Assembly (NCBI RefSeq): GCF_009765355.1
Contig: NZ_VTHK01000006.1
Span: 186,001-250,000, forward strand
Reading direction: 5' to 3'
Source: Amycolatopsis anabasis
GTDB lineage: Bacteria; Actinomycetota; Actinomycetes; Mycobacteriales; Pseudonocardiaceae
Length of the DNA stretch: 64,000 bases
In this document: in pieces, positions 63,939 to 64,000 of the stretch
Layout: every line of letters starts with the position of its first letter
Position numbering within the stretch: the first letter of the stretch is position 1
Program-made: the position numbers and the translations under genes
Notes under the pieces: generated by a model
What the model saw: only the letters and a program-made list of their open reading frames with translations
Told to the model about the DNA's origin: nothing
Database searches by the model: none

Positions 63939-64000
63939 TCGCCGGGTCTCGGCGGCCGGCGCGTTCGACCACACCGGGCGGTGGCGCAGGCCCGGAGCCT

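Overview
The window is high-GC actinobacterial DNA without mobile elements, RNA genes or CRISPR arrays. F420-type enzymes, paired clpP genes with a PopR/ClgR-like regulator, a mycobacterial-type narGHJI operon, ANTAR and SARP regulators and a KstR-like operator point to Pseudonocardiales, perhaps Amycolatopsis or a relative. The genus is an inference.

Left flank (1-8732): a TPP enzyme of acetolactate synthase type cut by the window edge; an F420-dependent oxidoreductase with a KstR-like operator; an epoxide hydrolase/SRPBCC pair; AraC regulators and small hydrolases; and a clpP3-clpP4-like pair facing a PopR/ClgR-like regulator. The second ClpP has Ala where the catalytic Ser should be.

Centre (about 8796-49296): an enediyne biosynthetic gene cluster. 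It is anchored by an iterative enediyne PKS (PksE; KS-AT-ACP-KR-DH-PPTase, 31207-37008), its hotdog thioesterase, two tandem DUF1702 (UnbL-type) proteins, UnbV and UnbU. Around these lie a P450, a flavin reductase, an acyl-CoA-dehydrogenase-fold monooxygenase, a SgcJ/EcaC-like protein, a GMC oxidoreductase with its DUF5987 partner, a CMD/AhpD protein, a TIGR03084 protein, an epoxide hydrolase, two paralogous FAD monooxygenases, an acyl-CoA carboxylase beta subunit, three aminosugar genes (C-methyltransferase, aminotransferase, N-methyltransferase), two glycosyltransferases, a membrane acyltransferase, a 14-TM exporter, a large AfsR/SARP regulator and an AraC regulator. The gene set (epoxide hydrolase, E6-type reductase, SgcJ, GMC/DUF5987) resembles nine-membered enediyne pathways such as C-1027 and maduropeptin. 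No gene for an aromatic peripheral group, an apoprotein or early NDP-sugar steps is visible. The likely product is therefore a glycosylated enediyne with an unusual, mostly sugar decoration.

A shared sequence, CCGCAC-N4-AAAGATGC, lies about 85-145 bp upstream of five transcription units of this cluster (FAD monooxygenase, glycosyltransferase, ACAD-like monooxygenase, pksE and, in the opposite direction, the UnbL/V/U operon). It looks like the operator of a cluster-specific regulator and is the main new regulatory signal in the window.

Right flank (49362-64000): a sirtuin, an NmrA-like reductase, the narGHJI nitrate reductase operon with a 25-codon mini-ORF coupled between narH and narJ, a GAF-ANTAR regulator, an SMR exporter with its TetR regulator and two matching operators, an amidase, pseudouridine-5'-phosphate glycosidase, and a TIM-barrel protein whose promoter is covered by a perfect 32-bp palindrome.
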